DNA of 64,000 bases from Candidula unifasciata (lineage: Eukaryota > Mollusca > Gastropoda > Stylommatophora > Geomitridae), in assembly GCA_905116865.2 (NCBI GenBank), contig CAJHNH020001101.1, forward strand, positions 468,501 to 532,500, in the 5' to 3' direction. Positions 1 to 13,400 of the stretch are shown here, piece after piece. The notes under the pieces were generated by a model. It was not told where the DNA came from. It worked only from the letters and a program-made list of their open reading frames with translations, and did not search any database. How positions within the stretch are numbered: the first letter of the stretch is position 1; the number at the start of each line of letters is the position of its first letter. The position numbers and the translations under genes were made by a program.

Positions 1-779
1 TGTTTTTCTATCCGCGCCCTACCCCGTGTACTCTAATTTTAGCATCATTGACTTAGCTGTTGAGAATTCCTGAATCATGCCAGGCGTTTCGTTTCAACTA
101 TTTGCGTTGCATTGTAAGGGCCCTGCAAGCGTTTATGACCGGCCTTAACCCAGACCTCTAATATTTTGGGGCAGGACCTTTAAATTATAAGATTTATCAC
201 TCACCAGAAATTATTAGTTATGCTCTTAAATCTATGCTTGAATCGTAAAATTGTAATTTTTAGGCCATGGATGGACCCACCAGTCAAAATAATTACCACG
301 GAATGCATGGAATGATGTCATCGATGCTTCTCGTAATATGTGGGTCACCTTAAATACACTTGAATCGGGATTACAGCCTGTAATAGTAGCCATTGAAAGT
401 TGAGGGTCGTGTGTAGTAGTAACAGTACTAACAGAGCCTGGGTAGAGGAGGTTAAAAACGCAATTACTTCAATTAATTACTTGTGAATCTTCTCTTCTGC
501 ACATCTGACCAAAGCTTTATGACCTGGTTTGTTGTTATTTTTTTCACTCCTAAGTAAACAAAAAGGATAAGAAAATAAATTTTTACCTTGGTGAGTTTCT
601 GATCTGTAGATATGCAAGGTTGTGTGTTTAAATTATGTAAATTATATATACTATAATTACAAGCAGGTGAAATGAGTAACTTGGTAATAAAATGTAAGAG
701 TAGGACCAGATTCCAATTGTATTATTATAATTATAAACCTTTGTTAGTGACTCTTGTTAGAGAGAAATAAAAAGGGTAG
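1..779. other. AT-rich stretch, no gene seen
   Basis: No supported open frame, RNA gene or recognised repeat. It may be 5' flank or a 5' intron of the ankyrin gene, whose first coding exon begins at 4266; no promoter motif is convincing. Confidence 0.5.
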
Positions 780-1178
780 TCTGTAGTTTTATTTGTAATG
801 TAAGACAGGGTTGTGTAAATAATATAAGGAACACTTGTGCAATGTACAAAAAGTTCTATAATGTTTCTTTAATAAAGGTTCTATAATAACACAGTAGTAG
901 TTATTAAGCATTATTATCTAATTTACTGTAATACTAGTAATGATTAGTCATTGGCAGCTATTGGTACTTAAGAAAAAGCTGAGTTATGTATGTGTGTATA
1001 TGTTTTTACTGTAAAAGTTTGTGCTAATGTAAGACAGGGTTGTTTAACATAAGCAGTGTGCAAAATAAATTACAGTTGTATAGCAGAAGACAAGATATGT
1101 AAAGTAAGACAATGTTATGCAACATAAAAGTGTGTAACATAAGTCAGTAGACAGGGTGTGTAATGTAAGTCAGTTTTT

Positions 1179-1840
1179 GGCTCTCCTTTAAATAACGGTC
1201 CCAAATGATCTACGCAGAAAGTAAACCCAAACAGAGCCTCATTACGTCCTGCCCTACAAACAATTAAAAGCTGTAAATCGGGAAATATAAGGAACTAAAA
1301 GTATGAGGAGAATGGGGAAATTCTACTACTTACCAATATTGAAATCCTTTATCGAGAGTATCCCACGCCCGCTACACGCGGCGCGGAATGTACTAAACTA
1401 GATGGCTAGGACTCACGAGCAAATACACTGGAGGAAGCTGCAGGAGCTGCGGTAGCTGCTGCTCGTGAGTCCTAGCCATCTAGTTTAGCCCCTTCCGCGC
1501 CGCACGTAGCGGCGCAGGGCATACTCTCGGAGGTGGCACTATAGTTTGCGAAAAGTGGTCCGCAACTTACATATAACTCGGGCCCTGCCGTAGAATAGCG
1601 CTATCGGCAGTATTCTCGCGCGTCGCTAATTTTTTTCGTCCGTAGTTAATCCTAGTTTTGCCGCCGTGTAATCACCGTAAAAAAATCCGTTGCGTTTCGT
1701 GAAAATGTCGTGCGCAATTAATCCTACTTTTGACACGGTTGAATCGCTGCAAAAGAAATGCGAATTTTAGATATGAGTGAGGCTCTGTTTGGGTTTACTT
1801 TCTGCATAGATCATTTGGGACCGTTATTTAAAGGAGAGCC
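1179..1840. mobile_element. Non-autonomous DNA transposon, 63-bp TIRs, 8-bp TSD
   Basis: The termini 1179-1241 and 1778-1840 are inverted copies of each other over about 63 bp with one mismatch (C/T), starting GGCTCTCCTTTAAATAACGG. The 8-bp word CAGTTTTT occurs immediately outside both ends (1171-1178 and 1841-1848), a perfect target-site duplication. No transposase frame lies inside. An 8-bp duplication is known for hAT, P and Merlin superfamilies; the terminal GG would fit Merlin-like better than hAT, but the superfamily is not settled. Confidence 0.85.
1352..1531. repeat. Long imperfect hairpin inside the TIR element
   Basis: A 29-nt arm at 1393-1421 is the exact reverse complement of 1460-1488, around a 38-nt GC-richer loop. 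Pairing continues outward with mismatches: 1371-1389 with about 1494-1513 (GCGGCGCGGAA-type), then CGAGAGTAT near 1354 with ATACTCTCG near 1521. The whole palindrome spans about 180 bp in the centre of the element. Confidence 0.85.
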
Positions 1841-2094
1841 CAGTTTTTATTTCACAAGTTGTGTAATTGAAGGCAGTGTTATGTAACAAGACAACATGTG
1901 TAACATAAAACGTGGCAAGATATTAAATGTAAGAAAGAAAAGCTGTGTAATGTAAGACAGTGGTAATGTTTAAAAAAAAAAGAAGATGTGTGGCATTTGG
2001 CTGATTACACCATAAATTAGATATGTAACATTTGGCAAGATGTAAGTAAAAGTAAATGACTCTTTTCCACGTCTTTCATGCATATTAGGTATAT

Positions 2095-2322
2095 AGGGCT
2101 AGACCAATATTTTATAGACCAATCGGCACTTGGTGGGTGATGTGGTCGTCATCACGCCCGCCGCCTTTACTTTCAAGGAATGCACCTGGTACCACTCAAG
2201 GCTGGGTTGACCTGGGAGGCAAGATCAGTTTTGAAAAAAAAGTCTGGCCCCCACCAGGAACTGAACCTACGACCTTCCGATCCTCAGGCTAGCGTCTAGC
2301 CGCTAGATCATGGCGGCTCCCA
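2095..2322 (-). mobile_element. SINE family A (tRNA-derived)
   Basis: Read on the - strand it begins GGGAGCCGCCATGATCTAGC, has an A-box-like TAGCGGCTAGACGC and a B-box-like AGGTTCAGTTCC, then a body with GGTCAACCCAGCC, AAGTAAAGGCGGC and GATTGGTCTATAAAATAT. The same body recurs at about ten other places in the window, which defines the family. Confidence 0.8.
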
Positions 2323-2637
2323 ATGTAAGACAGTAGTAATGTTTAAAAAAAAAGATGTGTGGCATTTAGCAAAATCTGCAGTGTAAGGTAGTGTTATATA
2401 ACAAGACAAGATGTTTATTGCAAGACAGTGTTATGTAAAATATGATGTGTGATATTTGGCAAGATTTGTAATAGTCAGTGGTAACATAAGACAGTATGTG
2501 TGGTGTTTGGTAAAATGTGCAGTGAAAGACAGTGTAATGCAACATAAAACAGGATGTGTAAGATGAGACAGTGTTACATAATGTAGACAAGATTTGTAAC
2601 ATCTGTAACATAAGACCAGATGTCTAATCTAAACAGA

Positions 2638-2797
2638 TTAACTCTTTCACTCCCAAGGGGTGTAGCATCAGAGGTCTAATGGGTAGTAAAGAGAGACGTA
2701 AAATTGGCAAATCATGCATTAATTGGGCTTCTGGGGAGTTGGGGGGGGGGGGTAGCCTATAAACGTATGATGTGTTCCTTTAGACTTAAAGAGTTAT
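2638..2797. mobile_element. TTAA-flanked MITE (piggyBac-like ends), copy 1
   Basis: It begins TTAACTCTTTCACTCCCAAG and ends with the approximate inverse CTTAAAGAGTTAT. The body matches the element at 4623-4763 (GGGTGTAGCATCA, ATCATGCATT, TATAAACGTATGATG). The right TTAA has decayed to TTAT, and a G-tract has expanded inside. Confidence 0.65.
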
Positions 2798-3194
2798 AGA
2801 GTACTGGTGAAACTGCAGATCACTGTGCTAGTCCCAGGGGCTATACTGAATGACCCTGATACCCATATACCCAGATTAAAGGCAACCATACAAGAGTACA
2901 GGGCAGCTGTTGACCATTTAACTAGCCTGGGATGGACTCCCTTCTGTAAGCGCGGACATCATATTATTATATCTGACTCGATTGTACATATCCTCGAGAT
3001 CAAGTGCTGTCACCACCATCTCCTATTTGTTCTAGAACCTTCATAAATTTCAAAATCAAAAGTGCTGCATTTGACCAGGTATCTTTCCCTGGTTGATGTT
3101 TAAAAAAGGCATTGTAATTTAAGACCAGGATATGCTTGAGTAAGGCACATTTCTGTTGTCTGTATATGAAAAATTTGCATTTTATAAAGAACTT

Positions 3195-3480
3195 CTTCTT
3201 CTTCTTCTTCTCTTCCACTAGTACCTCATCGAAGTGTTGGGGGGAGATGTAATGTTCGTTGATGAGCTCTGTCAAAAGCACTATTAAGACTGATGTTCAT
3301 TTCTGTAAGGCTGTTCTTAATGCCATCACTCCACATTTCCCGAGGTCTTCCACTCGCTCATTACCCGTTGTAACGTTTTAGTGTGGCTCGCTGTGGCAGA
3401 TAGTACCAGGGCATTCTTGTTAGGTGTCCAAACCACTACAAGTTATAAAATGACATTCTATGCATTAAATTCATGTCATT
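3195..3480 (-). mobile_element. LINE 3' end remnant with GAA tail
   Basis: The - strand decodes interrupted pieces resembling the last part of LINE reverse-transcriptase ORFs: RFGHLTRMP, then GRPREMWSDGIK. It ends in (GAA)n at 3193-3212. The frame is broken by shifts and stops. Confidence 0.55.
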
Positions 3481-3624
3481 GAAGGTTAGAAACAAAATGC
3501 TGCATTTGAGCCAGTTTTAACATATTTACAGAAGAATCATTACAATTCCTTGCCAAAAAAGAGTAAACCAGATGTTTTGGAAGATGCAGGGGGCCAAAGG
3601 CAATCTGTCAGAAACATCAGAGAC

Positions 3625-3905
3625 AGTCGTCTTTTTATATTCATGCTATGAGAAGAAAGAAACTAGAACATGTTGTGACTGTTTTAAAAATATGTTCAAA
3701 AGACATAGAGGAAGACAACGCAAGAAGATTCTTGATGAAGAAAATGCAAGAAGATTCTTGACAACCTTTTCTCATGGCATGAGGGGGGAGGAGGGGGATG
3801 TCATGTTGATACATATTGATGAAGATTACAGGTTGTGGTGTGGCATGATCACCCACGCCACAGCAGGACACTTGTTGAGGATGATGATTATGCAAGTTTA
3901 TTACG
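3625..3905 (+). mobile_element. RTE-like LINE 3' end remnant
   Basis: Nucleotides match the 3' end of the long LINE at 22403-25562, including GAACATGTTGTGA, AGAGGAAGACAACG and CATGATCACCCACGCC, ending in GATGATGATTATG. A short internal duplication (AAGATTCTTGA twice) and frame breaks mark it as dead. Confidence 0.7.
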
Positions 3906-4265
3906 AACGTAAGAAAGAGACAGCCATAATGTTTGGCCACACTAGAGAAGAAAAACTGGAACTTATGACAGCTAGAAAGATTTATAAAAAAAATAAAAGA
4001 GAAAGAGGAATACATATACACAGTCCCTTTTTTCTGGGAGTACAAAACAGTAAGCAGCACCAGCAGCTTTTGTTTTGTTAATGCATCTTTTATGCAGCGC
4101 TACTGTAGCAGAGTTTTTGTGCTGAGTACCGACACTTTTCTTTTATAGGGAAAAAGTCTTGCATATGTATACATTTATAAACAAAAATCCTCTGTACGCC
4201 GAAGTTGATGACATACTTGTATATGCAGTACTGTATCTGCTTTTAGTTGATTATCGACAACCATC

Positions 4266-4382
4266 ATGGGACAAGCAGGTTCAAAGCAGGAAATGTTTTG
4301 GGAAGCTTGTGGTTTTGGCCGACCTCATCTTGTGCAGAAGTTCATCGAGCATGGCATTGATGTCAACTGGGTATCCTCAATA
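4266..4382 (+). CDS. Ankyrin gene coding exon 1
   Basis: ATG at 4266 sits in a strong context (ATCATGG, A at -3, G at +4). The 39 codons start MGQAGSKQEMFWEACGFG and contain an ankyrin-like helix pair ending IEHGIDVNW. The donor is ATA|GTAAGT at 4382/4383. A good acceptor, CTGCTTTTAG, lies at 4246, so the exon probably starts at 4247 with a short 5' UTR and an unidentified upstream exon. Confidence 0.8.
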
Positions 4383-7379
4383 GTAAGTCTGTGTGTGCAT
4401 GAGTGTGTGTGTGTGGTGTAGTTTGGTTTATGTCACTGGTGATGTAGCTGTATCAGTGGAACAGTGATATGCAGCTGTGCAGCTTATACAGGGGACTGTG
4501 TGGCAGATACAGGCTTATTTCAGATGAAGGATAAAAGGAATAAGAGAACATTTAGACAGCAGCATTAGAAATTTTAAGAAAAGGGCAAAAAATAACCACA
4601 CTTCCCATAAATGAGGGGCAGATTAACTCTTTGAGTCCCAGGGGGTTTAGCATCACAGGCCCAGGGGGTAGAAATTAATAAAATCGGCACATCATGCATT
4701 CATTGGGCATCTGGGTAGGAACCTATAAACATATGATGCGTTCCTTGGGACTCAAAGAGTTAATGTCACGGAAATAAAAAAGCGTAAAGATAATAAAGAC
4801 ATGCAAAGAAAGACAGATGATTTGTCATGTACAGTATAAAATATAGGACTACAAATAAGTTGTAAGAAAACAAATATTTTAAAGATACCAACAATGGATC
4901 GTGTATATGCCATGCTAGAGAACAAACCTATAAAAGTAACAGACCATTTCACCTTATTGGGTAGCAATTTTGACTCACAAGGAGGAGATACAACAAAGAA
5001 AATCATGATATGCATTGCCAAATTAACAACAGTCTTAGAAAACCTTAACAAAGTCTGGAGCTCCTAGTTATACATCTTTAAGACCAAACCTTGAATATTC
5101 AATTCTAAAGCAAAAGTTGGAAACCCACCAAAGATATGGAATGAAAGTTGAATGCATTTGAAAATAAATGTCTGAGAAAAAACACGAACAGAAAATGGAA
5201 TTTATTCAAAAAGGGTGAAGTGATCAGAGAAATGTCTGGACAAATACCTGTATTTACTGCAATAATGCAAAGAAGGTGGAGATACATTGGGCAAACTCTG
5301 AGACGAAATGAGCGAAGAATGACAAAACAAGCCCTAAAATGGGAAACAAATGGTCTGAGAAAAAAAAGGACTTACAAGAAAAACATAAAGAAGTACACCA
5401 CACCATTACGAGAGGCTAAAAATGCTGGGCTAAACTCCATGTCAGAAATTGAAAGAGTTGCATGCAACAGAGCATAGTGGAGGAATCGAATGTGAGCCCT
5501 ACATGATGTCTAAAGGCACACAAAGAATGATGATGATGATGAGTAGAAGTAGCAGCTGAAATAGAATAAAATAAAGTCTTTGTAGAAGAATACAGGAAAA
5601 GAAGAATTGTTATACAATATATATTCTAATTGATAGAAGCCATTCCTCTACCTGTATATATGGTTAAATAAAGGGATCTTGTGCATTCAGCATATGATGC
5701 TAAGTTCCTTTTTTAGACCAATTGGCAATGCTTGGATGATATAGTCAACATCATGCAGACCATTTTTACTTCCCAGGACATTACCAGGTACTCATTTGAC
5801 TTGCGAAAAAAATTACTATGCTGCTTTAAACCAAAGACCTTTGGCCTAGCAGGTGAACATCTAGCCATTATGCTACTGCCGACTCACATATATTTACACA
5901 GCAACAGTTTTCCATAGGATAAGATTGCCACTTGCGACACCTGCCCTCCTTAGATATCTCTTATGACATGTAATGTGGGCTAGCACAGTGGTTTTCAACT
6001 CAGTTTGCATCTCCCTTGAATATATGACAAAACATTCCCCCCTCACCCCCCCCCTTCCCAAAAAAAAAGTGATTAAAAAGAGTACTAGAAGAAAACTCCA
6101 AGCATTGTTAACAGGAGCTTAGAGAAAGATAGCCACATAAATCAAAGTGTCAAATAACGTAAAAGAAACTATCAGCAACAAACTAATGTAATATCTAAAT
6201 ATCACTGTGATGGTTGATACTGTTTTGTCTTATGATGTTTCTGCGGGTTTGGTGAGGGAGGGGGGGGGGGGGGGTGCCGGGTTGAAAACAACTAATCTAG
6301 CAAGTCCAGTACAGAACACTAGATAGTCACTTGGTCCTTTTGCAACTTCCATGCTTCAGCTTTCATGTCAAGGGTGTCCTTGTTATCCTGTGTCCACCCT
6401 CCTGCTGATTGATTTCTGCCTCTTCTTCTATATCCTTCATTTCTCTTCTCTTCAAATCGATATAGCACTTAAAATGGCCAGAGTATTTCTAAGAAATAAG
6501 ACTGTTTATGAGCCACAGATACCACGTGGACCGAGAAGAAAAAAAAAACCTCTGACATCCTATGTGATCTGAGCATCAAGGAGAATTGGCTTATAAACAT
6601 TCTGTCCAGAAAGCTGGGGTATTTTGGCCGTGTTAACGTGATGATGGTCTGAAGACAACAGCCATGGAGGCAGACCTCCATTAAAGTGGATACAAGACAT
6701 TGAAGATGTATTGGCCATGATAGCCCATATACTTTCTTGCATCCCTTGATATGAGCAGTGTATTTTTAAGGAACTGCCGATTGATGATGATGAGACAGTC
6801 CCTAGGGTCGTGGTAACAGACAGCAGTGTATGATAATGGATGCTATAGAACAATAGTTCCCAGTTTAGGAAAGATCTGTGGACCCCTTCCTGTTTTAGAT
6901 CTGTCCCAGACCCCCATATATTTTTTAATAGACTGTTGAAAAAAGGGAAATCTAGCAGGCTTGTGGCAGTTTCCCTGGTGCTGATGATAGCACTCATCTC
7001 TGTACACTAGTCAGTCACTTTGTCAGTTGTTGCTTGCAGCTCTTAAACTCTTTGCATGCTTTTTTGCAGATGTCAGTATCTGTCCACTTCTCTATTGGAA
7101 GTATTAGAATTGGAAGTTGTTTTTTGTTTGTTTTCTAAATGGTTTCACTGCCCTCATTTAATTTGTTCTGCAGACCCTAGAGCAGTGATTCCCAATCTTT
7201 TTTAAAATTCAGTGTCCCACCTTAGTCTTTCTAGAATTCTTAAGACCCTCTATGAAACTTAAACTCTCAGTGAGTCCATCTTCGAATCCCCCCCCCCCCA
7301 CAATCAGATTGCCCCTCCCCTTACACATACACACAGTCAGATTGTTCCCATTAACAATCAAATTGTCCCCCCCCCCATT

Positions 7380-7426
<47 letters not shown>

Positions 7427-10400
7427 ACCCCCCCCCCCCCCCCCACAATTCCACAATCAAATTGCCCCCTTAACAATCAGACCCTCCCCCCAACAATCAA
7501 ATTGGCCCCCCCCCTCCCCACCCAAACAATTGTGAACGTGAACCCTAAGTTTGGGAAACATTGCCCTAGAGGGTCTGTTGGGCCGCTAATTGAGAACCAC
7601 TGATATATAGATATTGTCTTTCATACACCTTACCGTACCCCAAAATATGTACCAGAAAATTAGTTAATTGGGGGGGGGGGGTCAAGGGGGATAAGTGAGA
7701 AAGTAAAAGTGCCTAGCATAATGCTGACCACAACACCCTTTGATTGCTCATTGGTCTATAAAAAATATGGGTGGAGCAACCAGTGGGGGTGAAAAGGGTC
7801 CTATATTTTGTTCTTTACCTCAACCTTCTACTTCTTTACCCAGAACTTCTACATTTTTTTTTAACCCAACCAATCTTCTACTTTTTTAAAACCCAAACTT
7901 CTACGTCTGTTTTGTCCCTATCTTTCTCTGCCCTCTTTGTTTTATCTCTCATGTTTTCTCTCTCTCCTAATATAGATTTATCTAAAGATTTCCCATGGCT
8001 TGCCAGTTTGCACAGGCAGACAGGGGAGGTAAATCAGTCAATAAAATCCATGTTATTACACAAGATTTCCCATGTGATTTATTCAATTCTCTTGCCTGGG
8101 CCAGGAACGTGCTCATTCATAGAGGTGTTTTCGGGCAGCTCATGAATCTTGCATGACTTTGATCTTTCATTCATACTCTCTTAACACAAGCCATGTTCTA
8201 GCTGCTGTTTGTTTCACATCACTTGTTGGTCACCTTGACCTCAAGATCAATAACGGAGGTGGAATTTATAACGCAGTAAGCCCATGACGTGGGGCGGGGA
8301 AAATTGGGAACATGCAGGCAGACGATTCATTTGAAAGGCTAAAAATGTAATATTTTATGGGAATACAAATTGGTTTAGTCTTTGAACAAATATGGATGGA
8401 GAACAAACACAGCCCTTGATAAAAGGAAAGAACTATAATTTCTGGGATATAATGATTCATCATTGGCACCTTTTCATCTTTCCAGATGATAGTGTTATAT
8501 TGATCAATGAGGAGGCATGAGACTCAAAGCCCATGGCGATAGCGAGTGTGACTAGCAAGACCCCCCTGTGTCAAGAAAAGTCTTCCACGATGATAGCATG
8601 AGATTTCGAATGACTCTGCACTATTCCTTAATTTCTTTATCTTTCTTTATTTAACTTGATGTTTTGTGGGGTCTTCTTTAAAGTCTTCAGTTTTATTCTA
8701 AACTTTTCTATAACTGAAACATGATCACTGTAGCAGTCTGCTCCTGGTCTAGGCTGCAGTTAAAATGCCCCTGCATCTTTTTGAAATCAATATATAATCA
8801 GTCTGATTACAGACATTATCGCCAGGACTTTCAAGTCCACAATCGATGAGGGTGGTGTTTAAACCAGGTGTTCCCAATTATTTTTTTATATGATGCAGCC
8901 CAAGCTATTAACCTTTCTCCTCTCTCTTTCTTACAGTCTAGACCATAGCCACCAGTTACTCCACACACTTTTTCTCTTGCAGTTTTTCAATTAAATCGCC
9001 CATTACTATTGTTACTTCCCAATTATTACACTGATCAGAAGCCATGTACACAAATAATGTGATTATAGATATAAGGAAATATAGACACAAAACCTCAAAA
9101 ATCTGTTGGCTAAATTTTTCAGCATGCCTGTAGCCCGATACATGTGGCATCTCAAGGCAAACATGAGGTGGTGCAGCTATTGATAGATGCTGGCTGTGAC
9201 CTCACTGTTGTGGATTCTGTGAGTCTTCTTTGTTGTTGTCTTAGTCCTAGAGATTTAGTGATGTCAGATTCATGGTAGAGTCTCAGTCGGTTTTGTCAAT
9301 GTTTGTTCAAGTTTGTTAGTGTAGGAAACACAAAAACGTGTCTGTGAAACCTGGCACCTTCCTTGTTTTGGAAAACAGAATAGACTCACTGCCTCCCCAA
9401 CAAGCATGTCGTAGGAATTGAATAACTGGGGACATCCTTCAAAGTTGGAGTACATCTACCTGTGAGGCAAGTAACCACAAGTCTGCATACAAATAAGCCA
9501 GACCTGTAAAAGGGATGTGCACGCAGCACTCATGTTCTGGAACAAGACTCTAGTCTAGAGGTGGACGAACAACCAGAGCTTTCCGTTGGAGTTTACAGCC
9601 GGTGAACCTGGTGTTGTTTAAGCAGTGGAGGAGACTCAGCCATTTATGTTTGAGTGAGTTGACTGAATGTTGAAGATGCATTTATTCTTGATTTGATGCT
9701 GTTTAAGCAGTGGAGGAGAATCCACTATTTATGTTTGAGTGAGTTGACTGAATGTTGAAGATGCATTTATTCTTGATTTGATGCTGTTTAAGCAGTGGAG
9801 GAGAATCCACTATTTATGTTTGAGTGAGTTGAAAGAATGTCACACACACACACACACTGATGTTCTCTCTACCCCCTGTGCCTTTCCTCTCTTTCTAGCG
9901 AGGGAACTCCGCGGTTCACCATGCAGCCATGCAAGGCCACGCCGACATCATTCAAATGTTGTCTGATGCTGGAGCAGACATCAATACCCAGGACAAGGTA
10001 ACTCACATCTGCTGTTTTACTCCAGCTCTAACAGCTGTCGGTCGGCATGGGTTATCCATGTCCATCTCAGCTGTCGGTCGGCATGGGTTATCCATGTCTA
10101 TCTTAATTACATTAACATGGCAGGATGACAGCTGTTATTAGTTGGACTCGGTTTCTTGCTTTGGGAAAGTCTTGTAATTTATCTGCACTCATTACATTGC
10201 CATCCAGGCATACATTGCCATCCAGGCATACATTGCCATCCAGGCATACATTGCCATCCAGGCATACATTGACATCCAGGCAGGCATTGCCATACATAGC
10301 CATCTAGGCATACAATGCCATTCAGGCATACATTCCCATCCAGGCATACATAGCCATCCAGGCATACATTGCCATCCAGGCATACATTCCCATCCAGGCA

Positions 10401-13400
10401 TACATTCCCATCTAGGCATACATGAAAAGAGAGACATTGGAAGGGTCAGTGGAAAAAGGGGTAGAGGCAGACCAAGAGAGATGATGCTGGATGGGCTGAA
10501 ACGATGGCATGGGGGGATATCATCAAAAGAGCTGTTCCATGCAACCAAGGACCATGATCTGTTGAGATGCATGAGCGCCGACGCCAGTTGGCAGGGCAAA
10601 TGATGATGATGATACTTCAGTAAATTACAGCATGGGTGTAACTGGGAGTGCTTGTTGTTGGATAGTCCCTTAATGATTCTTTTGTAAAGATAATTACAGA
10701 AAGCTGATTATTCATTAAACATTATAAGCACATTCTCTGCTTCATTATAGGCCTGTTCTCCACAGGTCATTATAGGACTGTTCACTACCCATTACTATAA
10801 GCCCATTATCTACACATTATATTAGGCCCATTTTGTACATGTAATTGTATGGCTATTTTCTACAATTTATAAACCCATTCTCTACATATTTTATATGGCT
10901 GTTTTCTACACATTATAAACCCATTTTCTACATATCATTATAGCCCCTTTCTCTACATATTATTATATATGGCTATTTTCTACAATTTATAGACCCATTC
11001 TCTACATATTATTATATATGGCTAATTTCTACAATGTATAGCCCCATTCTCTACATATTATTATATATGGCTCATTCTCTGCTCATAGTTATATGGCCAT
11101 TCCCACATCATTATAAGACTATTCTCACATCAGTATAGAAGGTCCTTTGTTTACACTGCATTATTAAAGGTCCCTTCTCAGCTCAGAATTATATATGTCA
11201 CGTTAACTACACATGATTGTAGGAGATCAGCACAGTTTGTGGGGACTGTAAGTCATTAGACTCTAAATCCTCAGACTTGAGATCTCCCTCCCTTCCCTTC
11301 TAAAAAAAAACTGTCATTACTGCTTTATTGACCACTCTTGCGGTGTAAGCAGAAAAGTGTTTGAACCTGCAGATTTAGGTTCTCATGGCTTGTGCTGTCG
11401 CCACGCACTGTGCAGGAAACAACTTTATTTTTGCACCCAACAGAAAAAGAAAAAAAAACTTGCAGAGGATTTGAACCCATGTTTCCTTCTCTTTCCTTTA
11501 CCAGCCTAAAAAGTGGTAAATACACTTTCATTTTTTTTGGAGGGTTATGTTTTTTACTTACAGAACGGCTGGACACCCTTGCATTGTGCTGCCTATTATG
11601 CTCACTCGACAGCGGTGGAGGTGCTGTTGAGAAACAAGTGTGATGTCACCATCCTGAACAAGGTAAGGTTTAGAGCAGCGGCGACTCGCTCCACTCTTCC
11701 ACTAACAGATAACAGTTTTAGTCAGAAATTTGTTGCTGACCTTATGTGTGCTTGTGCAGTCATGCATATGTATGTGTGTATGTTCAGATATATGTGTGTA
11801 TGTATATGAGGAAAAGCCCATCTTTTGAAGTTTCTGCTGTCTCCCCAAGCAGTGAGTCTGTGCTTTCTTCTTTGTATTCATCAGCCATAAAGTCAGGCGG
11901 GAAGTTTCTAATTGTTCGTACACTTGTAGACTTTGACCATGTTCTGGATCTTCAGTTTGCATGTACATTGGTTTCACAGATTTAGCTTATTTGTATGCAG
12001 TCTGTTGGTTCCTCACCTCTCAGGCAGATGCATCCATACCTTGAAGGAAACGCCTCTAGTTAGTCAGCTTTTACAACATGTTGGGTGTTGTGGGTTTATT
12101 TTTGCTTCCCCCCATAAAATGGTGACATGAAAACCATACTGGGAGGTCTGTATCTGAATGCCTACAGCGTGTTTTTTTTCAGGTGACCACGGATGCATGC
12201 TTGCTTCTAAACATTTGCTTTGCTTATTTCAGGCACACCTGTTAAGATACATTTCCTGTGTTTTTTTTGCAAAGCCATTGGGACAAGTATCATATGACCA
12301 CACAATTCATACTTTAAATGTATGTGTATCTAATTGCTCAACATCCGTGTAGTGTGTACTGCTAAATGAATGAAACTTGCATACCATGAAAAATATAACT
12401 GCTTTGTTAAACATGGTCAGTGGGAAGAGCCGAGTTTAAATCTATATGCTCAATTTGTGTCCCTTTGAAAGTAAGATCCATTGTTTTGCTTTGCTTTTGA
12501 CATGCATTATGTGTTATCATCTGTTTACTGGGTATTTATTCCATGTGATAACAGCCTAGCATACAGAGAGCTAGGAAAGTATGTGATATTTTCAATGAAA
12601 GTTTAATGTTTCCTGCTGTAGAAAGAGTGGGACAGACCACCTCCTCTTTTATACTCAAAATCTCCAGTTTGCATTCTCGGGCCCCGTTTGAAAGGTATGG
12701 AGGATAGACCCCCACTGTTTCCTAACACGCATGCTGTAAAAGACAGATAATTTGTTTGTTTGCTGAATTTGAATGTGTCGGAGCAAAAAGTTTAAGATAT
12801 TACAGCAAAGCTGTAAACCACAACACTGTCACCCTTTTAATGCAGAAGAAGAAAATGAGTACCCAAAATTATTTAATCTAACTGGACGATGAATGGTCTG
12901 CATCTCATTTGATGGACAACAGCAACAGCATACAAGGTCCGACAATTAAGTAATGTGACTGATTTTATTACGGCCAAGTCAAATGTGCCATCTATGAAGC
13001 AAAGCATTGAATCCAAAGAGGCAACCTTCATCTATGATCTGGCAACTTTGCATCGCCGCCTGATAAGCAGAGACAAACAAGCCTGCCATTTTTTTTGACC
13101 TAGTTAGATGTGCATCGTTATGAAGTCAGCATGGAGCAAAAAGCTATAATTAAATTCTGTTTAAAACTCAGTAAAAGCGCCATTGCAACAGTTCAAATGA
13201 TGCCACAAGTTTATGGGGATAATTGTTTATCTACTGCATAGATTTTCAGGTAGTATTCACGATTCAAAAGTGGTGTAGAAATAGTTACTAATGCAATTAG
13301 ACCTGGTCGCCCAATTTTAGTTTGTAATGATAAACTCATTGCAAATGTCACAGAACAGATACAAGAAGATCGTTGTTTTACTGTCAAGAGGATGGCAGAT

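Larger units (their letters stand above)
780..2637. repeat. Degenerate GTAAGACAGTGT / TGTAACATAAGACA repeat field
   Basis: The stretch repeatedly shows variants of 'gtaagacagtgttatgtaa' and 'taacataagacaagatgtgt' at irregular spacing, best seen at 1080-1170, 1860-2040 and 2380-2610. It behaves like a heavily diverged tandem repeat. Two mobile elements (1179-1840 and 2095-2322) interrupt it and are listed separately. Confidence 0.6.
6850..7605. mobile_element. Older hAT-like element, interrupted by another
   Basis: The left part (CAATAGTTCCCAGTTTAGG, then TCTGTGGACCCCTTCC) and the right part (GGTCTGTTGGGCCGCTAATT, GAGAACCACTG) look like two ends of a decayed hAT-type element. The MITE at 7183-7563 splits it. 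No matching target duplication is visible, so the borders are approximate. Confidence 0.35.

Noticed and set aside
3572..4081. 169-codon frame upstream of the ankyrin start as a first exon
   Set aside because: It overlaps a degraded LINE 3' end (GRQRKK, HRGRQ), so the open frame is retrotransposon-derived.
7209..7473. Glycine-rich and proline-rich frames
   Set aside because: Produced by the poly-C tract inside a hAT-like MITE.
8867..8900. Additional hAT element starting CAGGTGTTCCCAATTA
   Set aside because: No inverted partner or 8-bp duplication was found nearby.
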